A stretch of DNA of 64,000 nt from Nomascus leucogenys (lineage: Eukaryota > Chordata > Mammalia > Primates > Hylobatidae), in NCBI RefSeq assembly GCF_006542625.1, contig NC_044398.1:71141883-71205882 (forward strand). The letters run 5' to 3'. Shown one piece after another: positions 46,048-57,305 of this stretch. The notes below the pieces were generated by a model, which was not told the origin of the DNA, ran no database searches, and was given only the letters and a program-made list of their open reading frames with translations. The translations under genes were made by a program, and so were the position numbers. Position 1 is the first letter of the stretch; each line of letters starts with the position of its first letter.

Positions 46048-46994
46048 CTCATATTAGCTTATTTAATTATAAGTACATACAAAGGTAGTAAATACTTAAA
46101 ACTCAGTACTTTCTAATTAGCTTACTACATTTTACTATTATCTATGCTCTTGAGGTTATTTATGCCTATCGTATTTATATGGTAAAATAATATATAATGG
46201 CTGGCTACCGGGTGTGTCTTCCTAACTTCACATTTAGTGACACCATGTTAGAGCTTGAACTTAGCCATAAAAGAGTATTTATTTAAACCACAGGAATTGG
46301 CAAATGCTACAAATCAGGGCTTAATTTATTCTTTTGTTGATTGTGCTTAAGGAAGTGATAGAGAAAATGTTAATGCATGTCATGTCTATAGTCATTATAT
46401 TCTGAATAGCACAAAAATTAAGGAAACAGTCTTCCAATATTCAAATAAGTTTAATCCAATCAGTATTTATGTTGGAACTGTGCCCAGAAGATTATTAAAC
46501 ATTTATCATTATACCACTGGTTTAAGTTCATCACATTTTGTTAATTTTTTTAATTAACAAATTAGAATTTAACGTGTTAGTTTAAGCTATACAAATGGCA
46601 ATAAAATGTATTTTTATTTATTCAATACCAGTTTACCACTTAGAACATGAGATGTATTTATGCATTTATAATAAAAGCTAGTTTGTAGTGTTCTTAAATT
46701 TGTATATTCTCATTCACCTCTATATAGAGGTTCCCTAAGTGACTGATGAAAGTAATGGAAACTTCAAAAACAGTGACAACAAAACTGAATTTTATACCAG
46801 AGATTATGATTCCATAGGTTTGTGGATGGTCTAAGAGCCTGCATTTTATTGGATATCTTATATGGATGTTATTAGAATACCATTAGCAATATAGGGAAAA
46901 ACTTTTTAGTTCCTCACTAAGAAAATTTTATCCAAATAAAATATCAATATACACACACAAAAAATAAGTCTTAAGATTTGTTTTCTTGTACTGA
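46048..46994. other. Single-copy AT-rich sequence
   Basis: No gene or recognised repeat. It includes a short fold-back TTGTTAATT/AATTAACAA near 46538-46560. Confidence 0.45.
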
Positions 46995-47115
46995 CTGTCA
47001 TTTTAGAGTTCTATTACCTTATGTGGGTAATTCTCATTCTCTTTAAAAGCCTATATTTCCTCATCTGTAAAATAAAGACATTATGCTAGATAATCTTTGA
47101 GGTAGAAATGATGAT
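46995..47115 (+). mobile_element. MIR-like fragment
   Basis: 'tatatttcctcatctgtaaa' followed by 'gctagataatctttgaggta' resembles the core of a MIR-family SINE. The surrounding sequence is too diverged to set precise ends. Confidence 0.55.
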
Positions 47116-47239
47116 TATCAAAACATTACCTTTCATTCATAGGGATTGATTTTTAGTGCTGCTTCTGAATCCACTGAGTATCTTATCCCACAAGAAAACT
47201 GAAGGATTGTAATTTTTTTTTACTTGTTTCTTTAGTCGT

Positions 47240-47360
47240 GTTATGGGGATAACAATAGTACCCATCATCATAGTGTTATTTTGGAGATTAGGCAAGTAAA
47301 CCTGTTAGTGTTTAGAAGAATGTCTGGCACATAGTAAGTGCTGTATAAGTATTAGCTGCC
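47240..47360 (+). mobile_element. MIR 3' part, plus strand
   Basis: 'atggggataacaatagtacc', 'ggagattaggcaagtaaacc', 'gtctggcacatagtaagtgc' and 'tgtataagtattagctgcc' run in MIR order. It may be separate from the MIR-like fragment 125 bp upstream, since the two do not join cleanly. Confidence 0.75.
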
Positions 47361-47362
47361 AT

Positions 47363-47447
47363 TCTACCTTCTTCTTGTTTTCCCTCTTCTCTCCTTTTCC
47401 CTATCTTCACTCCCCTCCCTCATTTTACTCTTCCCCTTTCCTTGCAG
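47363..47447. repeat. Polypyrimidine tract
   Basis: About 85 bases almost entirely C and T on the plus strand (e.g. 'ccctcttctctccttttccc'), interrupted by a few purines. Confidence 0.85.
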
Positions 47448-48558
47448 GGTTGATACTAAACTACAACTCTTTTTCTTCTGTACAAGTAGAGTATTAATAA
47501 ATATTCTTTTAAAAAATGCAGTGCACTTCAATAAGTTCATAACAAATTAAGAAAAACTTTAAAGTTTCTTAGAAAGACTACTTTTTTTTTTTCCAGCAAC
47601 AAGGCAATCTAATGTAGCTAAAAAACCCTCCTGCTATAAAATACCCCATAGTGCTGGATAAAATATAAATTTTGTTTTTTTTTTTAAACATCCAGCATGA
47701 GCTTTAAGACAATAAGGAAAATACCTGGTTTTTAAAAAATGAATGATTTTTACATGTATTCTTATAAATGAGATGAGCCTTACCTTTTTCTTGTACTGGC
47801 CTTTTCTGATTTTTGGTATCGGATTATGTTCACCTCTTAAAAAGAGCTGAATCATTTTCTTCTTTTTTTCTACTCTCTGGAACAGATTGTGTAAAACAGA
47901 GGTTAGCTGTTCCTAAGTGTCCTGGAAAATTTAACAGTTAGATATTCTGGTCTTGGTGGTGTTTTTTACAGAAAGATTTTTGACTACAAATTCAATGTCT
48001 TTAATAGTAGCAGATTCGATTTAGTTTCTCTAATTCTTCTTTGATCCATTTTGATAATATATGAATTTTGGAAAATTATACTGTTTAAGTTTTCAAGTTT
48101 ATTTGTATAATATTATTTATTGCATTCTCTTATGCTTTTTACATTTGTAAATTCCTAACACTGCCTTTTAAAACTTGACCAATTAATAAGATGTTTGTCT
48201 ATAATTATTTTCAAAGAACCAGCTTTTAATTACATCGTTTTTTATTTTGTTACACTAAGCAATAATTGTCCTGTTTTATCTCCTATATTCTACTTTCTCT
48301 GTTTCCTTCTCCCACCAACCCCACTGGTATTATTTTTCTGATTTCTTGAATTAAATTTTAGATAATGAATTTTTAGTTTCTTTGTTTTCTGTTATAAACA
48401 CTTAGGGCTGTATATTTTACTATAAATAATAATTTAGATGCATCTCTGAATATTTGATACATTTATGCCAGGCTTCTCTGATAAGTTTTAATTATCTTAT
48501 AATTTCCATTCTGTCTTCTTTTGACCCATGAATTATTTTGAACTGTGTGGGTTTTGTT

Positions 48559-48602
48559 ATGTGTGTGTGTGTGTGCGCGCGCGCATGCACGCACGTGTGT
48601 GT
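48559..48602. repeat. 44-bp alternating purine-pyrimidine (TG/CG) tract
   Basis: Every step from 48559 to 48602 alternates purine and pyrimidine: AT, a TG run, a run of five GC steps, then mixed ATGC/GCAC steps and a second GT run. There is no break in 44 bases. Such tracts, particularly with CG steps, favour left-handed Z-DNA. It abuts an Alu fragment on its right. Confidence 0.97.
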
Positions 48603-48603
48603 T

Positions 48604-48700
48604 TAAGAGACAAGGTCTCGCTGTGTTGCCCTGGCAGGCCTCCAACTCCAGGGCTTAAGCAATCCTCCTACTTCAGCCCCCTGAATAGCTGGGAGTATGA
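48604..48700 (-). mobile_element. Alu monomer fragment, minus strand
   Basis: 'agagacaaggtctcgctgtg', 'gggcttaagcaatcctccta' and 'tgaatagctgggagtatga' equal one Alu arm with no A-rich linker or second arm. It probably predates the complete Alu immediately to the right. Confidence 0.75.
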
Positions 48701-48702
48701 TC

Positions 48703-49003
48703 TTTTTTTTTTTTTTGAGACGGAGTCTCACTCTGTCGCCCAGGCTGGAGTGCAGCAGCACAATCTCTGCTCACTGCTCACTGCAACCTCTGCCTCCTGG
48801 GTTCAAGTGATTCTCCTGCCTCAGCCTCCTGAGTAGCTGGGATTACAGGTGTGTACCACCACGCCCAGCTAATTTTTGTATTTTTAGTAGGGATGGGGTT
48901 TCACCATGTTGGTCAGGCTGGTCTCGAACTCCTGACCTCGTGATCCGCCTGCGTTGGCCTCCCAGAGTGCTGGGATTACAGGCGTGAGCCACCGCGCCCA
49001 GCC
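48703..49003 (-). mobile_element. AluS-like SINE, minus strand
   Basis: T tract at 48703-48716, both arms and end 'gcgcccagcc' at 49003, followed by another T run (49004-49021). One small internal duplication of 'ctcactg' occurs at about 48769-48783. Low divergence overall. Confidence 0.92.
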
Positions 49004-49112
49004 TTTTTTTTTTTTTTTTTTCATTTTAAAAAAATTTCCAAATATATTAGGAAACTTGATTTGGTGTTACTTTTATTACTGGTTTCTCATTTCTAACTTT
49101 GTGGCATAGTAT

Positions 49113-49612
49113 TAGTTTCCTATTGCTGCTGTCAGAAATTACTGCAAATTTAGTGGCTTAAAACAACACAGATTTATTATCTTACAGTTCTAGAGGTCAG
49201 ATAGCCAAAATTAGTCTCTCTGGGATAAAATCACGTTGTTGGCAGGGCTGTGTTTCTTCTTGAGGATCTAGAGGATAATCTGTTTTTTTCCCCTGTTCTG
49301 GCTTCTAGAGCCTACCTGCATTCCTTGGCTTGTGATCCCTTTGTCCGTCTTCAAACAGATCTGTCACTGACTCTCAGACCTCTGCTCTTCCCTCACATTT
49401 TCTGTGACTCTGACCCTTCTATCTCTTTCTGTAAGGACTCTTGTGATTACATTGAGTCCACCCAGGTAATTCAGGATAACTTCTTCATCTCAAGGCCCTT
49501 AATTTAGTCACATATACAAAGTCATTTTTGCCATGTAAGGTAACAGTCTCAGGTTCCAGGAATTAGTACATAGACATCTTTAGGAGGCCCTTATTCTGTC
49601 TATTCACATTAT
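49113..49612 (-). mobile_element. MLT1-type MaLR LTR, minus strand
   Basis: 'tattagtttcctattgctgc', 'gtggcttaaaacaacacaga', 'ttacagttctagaggtcaga', 'gtgattacattgagtccacc' and 'acatagacatctttaggagg' occur in the order of a reverse-complemented MLT1 LTR. It is near full length at 500 bp. The 85-codon plus-strand frame at 49250-49507 is inside it. Confidence 0.82.
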
Positions 49613-49821
49613 TCATATCATTTTCCTTCCCCCACCTTTCCCACTCTGTTGTTTTGGATGTTATACATTCTGTTTCTTTTCCTTGGTATTGATATTATTT
49701 ATGTGTTTAACAATATTTAATATTATGCCTTTTTACCTTTGCATACCATGCTCATTTGTACTTTCCTTGCTTGTATTGTTTAGCATTTTAGTTTCCCTTT
49801 GTTTCTAAATGCCTTCTGCAT

Positions 49822-50205
49822 TAGTCAGGCTTCTCTAGAGAAACAGAACCAACAAGTGAGAGTGAGATTTATTTTAAGGAATTGTGATTGTAGAAGCTTG
49901 GTAAGTCCACAATCTGCAAGATAGGCTGGCGGGCAAGAGACCTAGGGAAAAATTGTGGTTCTAAAGATGTTATGTTGGCAAAATTCCTTCTTGTTCAGGA
50001 GAGGTTGTCCTGTCTTTGTTCTCTTATGGCCTTCAGTTGGTTGGATGAAGCCTGTTCACATTATGGAGGTTAATCTGCTTTACTCAAAGTCTACTAATTA
50101 AAATGTCAACCTCATCTAGAAAACACCTTTACAGAAATGTCTGAATAACATTTGTCCAGGAATCTGGGTACCATGGCCCAACCAAATTGACAAAAATGTT
50201 AACTA
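49822..50205 (-). mobile_element. LTR-like interspersed repeat, family not named
   Basis: 'attagtcaggcttctctaga', 'gaaacagaaccaacaagtga', 'ggatgaagcctgttcacatt' and 'gcccaaccaaattgacaaaa' are words I associate with a common old LTR-like repeat in reverse orientation. I cannot name the family with confidence. Confidence 0.5.
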
Positions 50206-50633
50206 TTACTCTTTCCAAGTTACTTAGTTTTTCTGTTACTGTTATTATCAATATTAGGTACTTATTTAACTTTCTAATGTGTTTACCAATATCTTTTCTC
50301 ATAACATATTCTTGCATTCCATTCTCCTTTCTATGCTCAATTTTCCTTCTTTACACATATATTTCCCAAGAGACTGGGAGAAATAAATTCTCAGTTTTTA
50401 TTTGTCTGAGAATGTCTGTTTTCCTCGCAGACCTGAATGATGGTTTAATGGGGTATAGAATTCTTGGTTAACACTTATATTTCCTTAGCTCTTTGAGGAT
50501 ATTATTCTGTTGTTTTCTAGCATTTGTTCTTGCATATGAGACATCTACCTTTAATTATCGTTTCTTTGTAGATAATCTGACCTATCCTTTGCTGGTTGTT
50601 TTTAAGATCCTTTCTTTGCCATTAGTGTTTTTG

Positions 50634-50681
50634 TTGGTGGTGGTGGTGGTGGTGTTTGTTTGTTTGTTTGTTTGTTTGTTT
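50634..50681. repeat. Compound microsatellite (TGG)n(TTTG)n
   Basis: About seven TGG units (50634-50654) pass directly into about six TTTG units (50655-50681) at the tail side of an Alu. The TTTG part is probably a remodelled Alu poly-A tail; the TGG part is not explained by that. Confidence 0.95.
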
Positions 50682-50964
50682 TGAGATGGAGTCTCGCTCT
50701 GTGGCCCAGGCTGGAGTGTAGTGATGTGATCTCAGCTCACGGCAACCTCTGCCTCCCAGGTTCAAGCAATTCTCCTGCCTCAGCCTCCCAAGTAGCTGGT
50801 ATTACAGGCGCATGCCACCACACCCGGCTAATTTTTGTATTTTTAATAGAGATGGGGTTTTGCCATGTTGGCCAGGCTGGTCTTGAACTCCTCACCTCAG
50901 GTGATTTGCCTGCCTCAGCCTCCCTAAGTGCTAGGATTACAGGCGTGAGCCACCACGCCCGGCC
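50680..50964 (-). mobile_element. AluS-like SINE, minus strand
   Basis: Two-arm Alu in reverse orientation, ending 'cacgcccggcc'. The 185-codon plus-strand frame at 50660-51217 is a translation of this Alu plus flanking sequence. It is inserted in L1M/HAL1-like sequence. Confidence 0.92.
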
Positions 50965-52150
50965 TGCCTTTACTTTATTTAGGTATGAGTTTCTTTTCTT
51001 TTTATTTATTTATTCTGATTTTTGTTTTTCCTGGACCCGGCAAGAGATTCATGTGGCTCATCAGTTTTGGAAAATGTCAGCCACTGTCTTTTCAAATAGG
51101 TGTTCCCCCCTTCTTCTGTCATTTCCTTCTAGAATGCCTAGTAAAGATGTAGATTGTATTCTGTCCTCCATATCAACTATTCTAATCTGTCATTCCTTGA
51201 GGTTTTCTTTTTCTTAAGTGATTTTTTTTTATTGAGTTTCTCTTTGGTTCTTTTACAAATATTGTAGTTCTTTTTTTTTTGCATAACCAGTGTTGTCATT
51301 GTGGCTTTTCTGTCTTTGAAAAATCATTCTAAACATTTTTACTGGTTTAGTCATTTTCAGATTCTATTTGTAGTTTTAGATTATTTTATTTGTAGTATTC
51401 GAAGGGTAATTTGCCTATTTATTACATCAGCTAAAACTTTCTCCTCATGATGGTTTCTTTAATTTATAATTCTTTATTATGAGCTCATCTTTACTAGGGA
51501 CTATGTATTCTATGGAAGTCCAGTATATAGTATCTTTGTGGGACTATTTACATCTATATCTTTTGGTCCTTAAAAATTTCAAGGGTCCAGTCAGATTTTA
51601 TGTTACTTTTAAATTTTACACCATGCAATTATGTAAATTTAAAACCCTCACATACATAGGATACTCTTTTAGAGTTTTTTATGTTTTGCTGGTGACTGTT
51701 TTCCCTCTCTCATTGAAGGCTTCAAATTAATGACTGGCCTCTTTCCTCTTTCTCAGAGTTCATGGGCCACTGTTTTTCTAGTTACTTTTTCTTGAGTAGC
51801 ACACCTCTTTGATTCTGTGAGCTTTAGGTGGATGCTCAGTTCTTGATCCCCACCTCACATTAGCTATGGGTATGTTTTCACTCCTGGCAAGTGATTTAAA
51901 GGTGTATATCCAAGCACTTAGCCCTTAAAGCCTAGAGCTGAGTTTGAAACCCCGTGGATTGCTACAGTGCCTGTTTAAGCTTATGGTTCTGGCTTTGACT
52001 TCTATTTGTTTTCAGCACTTGAGGAATTTTTTAAAATTATTTTTAGCAAGGTATTATTTTGAAAGTATTTTATCCAGTATTTCTCTATGTTTGGAGCAGG
52101 AAGGAAGCCCTTACATATTGGCTTGGACTATACCATGTTATAAGAATTTT

Positions 52151-52460
52151 CTGTATTTTTTAACATTGATGTAGTTTGATTGAATCTTAATTCTTTCTAT
52201 TTTAAGGATATTGGTTGATTCTGTAATAGCTTTTCAAAAATTCTATTTTGGGATTGTTTTAACTTTTCTTTTTTTCTTTTTCCTCCAGTGCATTTTTCAA
52301 ACATTTTTTTGGTTTGCATGTATCGGCACCTAATAAATATTCAGTAAATGTTTTCTAAGTGAAAATAAGTCAAATGTTTAGTTTGTGCCAAAGGGCATTC
52401 TAGGTGAGATTATTTGTTTTAGGCCTCATGTATGTTAAGTTAGACCGATAGACCCTACCA
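52151..52460. other. Single-copy sequence
   Basis: No recognised features beyond a T-rich segment near 52262-52310. Confidence 0.4.
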
Positions 52461-52465
52461 AATTA

Positions 52466-52697
52466 TAAAATGATAATAATAATAGTAATAATAATAGCTT
52501 CAAATAATTATAAGACACTTCATTTTCATTCTAACCCTGCAGTATGTAGTATTATTATCACTGTTTTACTGTTGAGATAATTGAGAAATAGAGAAAGTAA
52601 CTTATCCCAAATCACATAGTTAGCACATGGCAGAGCTGTATTTAAACTAAGTCTGGCTCCAGAGGCTTATATTCTTAATCATTATACTGTAGCTTTT
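52466..52697 (-). mobile_element. MIR SINE, minus strand, with AAT-rich start
   Basis: 'actattattatcactgtttt'-like words, 'cccaaatcacatagttagca', 'ggcagagctgtatttaaact' and 'tctggctccagaggcttata' are the reverse complement of a nearly complete MIR. A run of ATA/ATG triplets (52470-52497) precedes it. Confidence 0.82.
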
Positions 52698-52824
52698 ATA
52701 TCCTGTTGAGAGATATCCTTGATTATTATTATACCTCTGCTTAAAATATTTTCCCACTGCTTTCTGGATAATGTTTAAATAAATATTTTATTATTTAAAA
52801 ATAAATGTTTAAATAAGTATTTAA

Positions 52825-53270
52825 TATTCTAGCCTTCCTTTTTCTGTCATACTACATATCAGCCTTGTTCTCTGTTTCCAATTGCTAACAGTTTTCTGAA
52901 GGCCCTCTATTTCATGCTTCCATGTGTTTAATTGTATTCTCCCCTCTGCCTAGAATGTCTCTCCTTCTGCTTCTCTCCTGGCTAACTCCTATACGTCCTT
53001 AGAAACTACAGCTCTTTTTGAAAGCTTCCATAACTGCTTATTGATATAGCTGTCCCTCTCTTCGGTGTTCCCTAAATTTGTCCTCCCATAATGTATCAGC
53101 TTATAGCATTTATTTTACTATGTTTTAATATTTTTTTCTTTTTGCCTCTCAACTAAACTGCCTTCTCTGAGGTAAAGGACTGTATTCTGCACATCTCCGT
53201 AACACCATGACCTCGTAAACATAACTGGCACATACGAGATGTTCAATATATATTTATTGAATGAATCGAT
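52825..53270 (+). mobile_element. L2 LINE 3' region, plus strand
   Basis: 'ctcccctctgcctagaatgt', 'tggctaactcctatacgtcc', 'aactggcacatacgagatgt' and 'caatatatatttattgaatg' are in L2 3'-end order. It ends with the ATGAAT-like terminal repeat near 53265. Confidence 0.8.
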
Positions 53271-55880
53271 AATCGTGATTTCATTACTTGTTTTACAGAT
53301 CATCCATAAGATTTGTCTACTGCATTGTCTTGTTGAATTTTTAAATAAGACTATGAATTATTTTGTTAGTAATATTAATAAAAGATGTTTATAAAAACAA
53401 GTTACTATCTTGGAATACAAGTTACTTAATGAATTTCTTAAGATATCTTTTTTAAACATATAACATTTTTGCTTATTTAGTTGTAAAAGAATATGGTTTC
53501 CATAATAGTGTGTTATTTAAAAGCAGCTCTATTTAGCTATTTAGTTGAAAATGATTCTTTGGTGAAAAATTAACTCTGTAAATATGTATTAAGAGGAATG
53601 CCTGCTCTGTTTTGATTCTATGTTTTAATATTTTTACTCTTGGCAATATTTAATGAAATTGTGTCTCATTAACCTTGAAGTTACTAGTCATTATTTTGTG
53701 ACTGCTTTTGATTTATTTACTGTCTTGACTTCATATATAGAGAACACTAATTTTATCAAAGCTTATTGCATTATTTACCACTAATTACAAAATAAATAAG
53801 TAAGTAAATAAAGATCACATAAAAAAAATAAGTCTCTTGGGGTGAAAATTTATTTTTGAAACATGTATTAATGGTTTTTATATGCTCATTTCCTTATAAT
53901 AATATAGAAAATTTAATTGTTCAATTGGGGGCAGATGTTTTATATCATGGCTTTTTTAAAAAGTTAACTCTTTAAATGGAATGAAGGAATAGGAGAAAAT
54001 TACTTGTTTGAGCCTTATAGGAAGTATATCTGAGCTAGCACTATTTTGCTGCAACTGAAATTCAAACATGAGGAAATTGCAGAAATTTACAATTCAATGT
54101 GTGTTTCATCAAGGAGAAATCCACAGATTGTTTTGACACTCAGTTAGAAATTCAGCATGAAGATGGACGTCTCATGAAATTTGCAGCTGCTGATTGAATT
54201 TATATTTCCATAAAGGCCATCAACAGTAGCAGCCTGCAGGGGAAGAGCGGGGAGAAATGACAAAAATCATGAGGCTAGCATTTTTCCTCAGCGTTATAGT
54301 CGCAAATTACTGGTAATAAGGGTTTACACTGACCAGGATTAAAGAAAAATATAGACAGCCAGAGGGAAGGACTTCTCAGTTTAATTGATTTTAACTAAAT
54401 ATGTCCACATTTGATATCTAAATATGTGTTTAGTCATCTGTAGAAAATCTAATATGTATGTAAAAATCAGTTTATCTTTACTATTTAAACAGAAAGAATA
54501 AGATAGCTCTTGAAGTTAAAAAAGGTTGTATTGTACAGGTTATTTTCATAAGAGCCTTTCAAGATAGAAGATGAGTATTGTAGGAATATAATACGAGCTT
54601 GTTTTCTATGTCATTGAAATAATTATTTCATGTTCTTGCAAGTAACCTACAGTTGATGTTTTTGAGAATAACAATTATTAGTTTAAAATATGTTTTTAAA
54701 ATTTTTTGAATGGATATCCAAATAATAGTGACAGAGAACAAGTAACCTTTTCAAGGAAATTATTTCATTTTCAAGTGTGGTGGGTTTTTTTTTTTTAGCA
54801 AAATGTACAAAAAGTTCTTTCTTTTGTTTAATGCATATCTTGTGGAGATTTCATATTATACACGATTTTAAAATATTCATGGATTGTAGGTGAACTGAAG
54901 GACTTAGGAGTGTGTTCATTGTTCCTGCAGAGTTCTTTGTCTCTGTGGGCCGTGTGTACTTTAACCATAACAGGATGCCCTCAGATAGCTTTATTTGAAA
55001 ATTAGAATTTTCACAACTATATATAAAAATATTATCCTTATTAAGAAAAATTATATTTAATTTAATATTAGTCTATAAAAAGTGAGAACATTACCCAGAG
55101 AACATGTAAATTAAATAAGTGTTGGTCTTTATTTGTTTTACATACTCAAGAGTTTAAGAACATAGTGTAACTGATTACAGTTGTTTTGTTATGTTTAATT
55201 ATATATGAGACCATCTAATTTATAAACTATTGTAATTGGAAAAGAACAGTATATATTATTTTTCTGCTACCTGTGCTTAAAAGGTACACGTGGACATTTT
55301 TTTTTTTTTTGAGTTTCAGAATTTTCTTTAGGTGTTAAATAAGCATAATCAGGCTAGATTACAAGAATGTGCTTATTCTTCTAGGAGTCTATAAATGCTT
55401 GCTTTCTCAACATCACTTCCTATTGTTTTACTTTCTGTATGTTAATACCAAAATCTAGCAGTTAAATATATTTTGACTTTTTATACATTGGTTTACAAAC
55501 CAAAGCAAAACTGTTTTGTGAGAGATGTACCACTGTGTCCAACAGATAAAGTTTGTAAGTATTTTGAAAAACAATTTTCTCATTTGTGCTTTCCTTTCAC
55601 AGCATTACTCAGGCATACACATTTTGGGTCATTCACATAATTCAGACTTCCCTCTCTTTCTTTCTTCCCTCCTTGCCCACCCCACTTGAGAATTTGCTAT
55701 TTTCAACATTCCAAAATATGTTAGCTTAACTAATTTAATTTACTACTTATTAAAAGCCTCGTTTTTTCTTCTTATCAGTTGCTGTCAATTTCATCACCCA
55801 ATCAAATCAATGTCTTTATTTCTCTTTTAGCTTGCTGTCCCTGCCCATATGTATTTTTTGTTTTTATGTATGAGATATAA
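53271..55880. other. Repeat-poor single-copy stretch of 2.6 kb
   Basis: I see no transposon or exon. It is AT-rich, with a more complex segment at about 54040-54370. Short T runs at 54788-54799 and 55299-55311 are not attached to recognisable retroelements. Confidence 0.45.
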
Positions 55881-56200
55881 TTCATTCACTCATGATTCAA
55901 CAAATATTTATTGACTGCCATCTTTGTATCAGACATTATTTTAGGTTCTGGGGATACGTTAATAAACAACACAAAGCCTTCTTTCCACCTTCATGGAGTT
56001 TGCCTTTTAGTAAGAGACACAAGCAGTAAACAAATGAGTATGTAATGTGATGTCAAGTAGAAATGTGCAAAACTTACAGTGCCAGGTAAAAGGCTAGAAT
56101 GTGACACAATTAGAGTGCAGCAACTACATAACTTCCAGAAGGATCTCTGAGGATGTGGCATTTGAAAAGAAACCTGAGTGAAATAAGAAAGTGAGTAACA
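55881..56200 (-). mobile_element. Old LINE (L2/CR1-like) 3' end, minus strand
   Basis: 'attcaacaaatatttattga', 'ggttctggggatacgttaat', 'ttcatggagtttgcctttta' and 'aagaaacctgagtgaaataa' are in the order of a common mammalian LINE 3' segment in reverse orientation. L2 and L3/CR1 are both possible. Confidence 0.6.
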
Positions 56201-56389
56201 TTGTAGAGTTCTACGTATTTTCCTTTTTCTTTATAGTATGAACATTCCCCCCACCACAATTTGCTATGTGCGTATTTGTTTTCCACTTATCCCCTTCTCT
56301 TATCACATTCAATATTAGAAGTCTGAAATGATGCTTCTCCATCTCCCATCACTTCTCCATGCTCATAAAATTTCTATATTCATATACAG

Positions 56390-56860
56390 ATACAAATAAG
56401 ATTTTCTGGAAGGGGTATTATTTATTTTTTACAAAAATGGTGTTGTCCTATTTTCCTACTTCAACACTTGCATTTCTTAGTAAACAGTAAATAATAAACA
56501 TCATTTAGGTCAGACCTAAAGTATTATTGTAATAACTGCATATTTTCCATAGTATGGATATACCACAATTTATTTAACCTTTGATTAATGTATTGATGAA
56601 CATTTTAGTTGTTTGCAGTTTTTTCTACTAAAAATGCTCCATAAACATCCTGTACAAATATCCTTTTCAACTCAATGCTTTTACCTTTTGAAAGATGAAT
56701 TCCCAGAAATGGCATTGCTATGGCAAAGAATATGTGTAACTTTTATTAATAAATATTACCAGAGTACTTTCCAAAAAGACCTTAGCAGTTCACATTCTCA
56801 TCAACAATGTAGGTGTCTTTTTCCCCACGGCTTTATTAGCACTAGGTAACTTTGTTTCAT
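56390..56860 (-). mobile_element. Old L1ME-like fragment, minus strand
   Basis: 'gaacattttagttgtttgca', 'cccagaaatggcattgctat', 'agtactttccaaaaagacct' and 'cattctcatcaacaatgtag' match the C-terminal ORF2 region of old L1s read in reverse. The 78-codon plus-strand frame over it is incidental. Confidence 0.75.
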
Positions 56861-56936
56861 ATTTTGTGTATTATCTCTGACTGTTTTTAATCCATCTGTC
56901 ATCTGTCTTCCTGATGCTCAGTTTATGTGTCTGTTA

Positions 56937-56980
56937 GGCTTACTCTTTGCAGTCTTGTGGCTTACTCTTTCCAGTCTTAT
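56937..56980. repeat. Two tandem copies of a 22-bp unit
   Basis: 56937-56958 and 56959-56980 both read GGCTTACTCTTTNCAGTCTTNT, differing at two positions. Confidence 0.95.
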
Positions 56981-57149
56981 GGAACTCTGTGCCCTTACAA
57001 AACTGTACAGACCACTTTTCAGCAATCTTAGCATGTTGTATTTTAGTTACATATTTAAGTGTATATCTTTACCCACTCTGACCCCCAACACCTAAATAAC
57101 ATGAGGCCTAGCACAAGGTAGATGGTCTGGGTAAATACTTGCTTTCAAA

Positions 57150-57305
57150 AACAAATGTATCTGGTGGAGAATACTGATAATAGGGTAGGCTATACATGTA
57201 TGGGGGCAGGTGATATATGGAAATCTCTCTACCTTTCTCTCAATTTGGCTGTGAACCTAAAACTGCTCAAAAATATCTTTAAAAATAAAAATAAAATGTA
57301 CAAGA
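57150..57305 (+). mobile_element. Old L1ME 3' end, plus strand
   Basis: 'tatgggggcaggtgatatat', 'aaatctctctacctttctct', 'tgtgaacctaaaactgctca' and the A-rich end at 57271-57298 match the 3' terminus of an old L1. The orientation is opposite to the fragment at 56390-56860. Confidence 0.8.

Larger units (their letters stand above)
47930..52150 (-). mobile_element. Old fragmented L1M/HAL1-like LINE, minus strand
   Basis: Diverged L1 sequence in reverse orientation at 47930-48555 ('caaagaaccagcttttaatt', 'gacccatgaattattttgaa'), 49022-49110 ('aaatttccaaatatattagg'), and with less certainty 49613-49820, 50205-50635 and 50965-52150 ('tcagttttggaaaatgtcag', 'tattggcttggactatacc'). The right part resembles the ORF1/5' region of L1M or HAL1. 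Interruptions are an Alu cluster, an MLT1 LTR, another LTR-like repeat and an AluS. Treating all parts as one element is an inference from consistent order and strand. Confidence 0.5.

Noticed and set aside
45626..46116. Overlapping frames of 90-114 codons on both strands
   Set aside because: All are translations of the Alu pair at 45612-46047; simultaneous long frames on both strands are a known property of Alu sequence.
46538..46560. Short fold-back TTGTTAATT/AATTAACAA
   Set aside because: Nine to ten AT-rich pairs are expected by chance in DNA of this composition.
50660..51217. 185-codon plus-strand frame
   Set aside because: Most of it is translation of the minus-strand Alu at 50680-50964 and flanking L1M/HAL1-like sequence.
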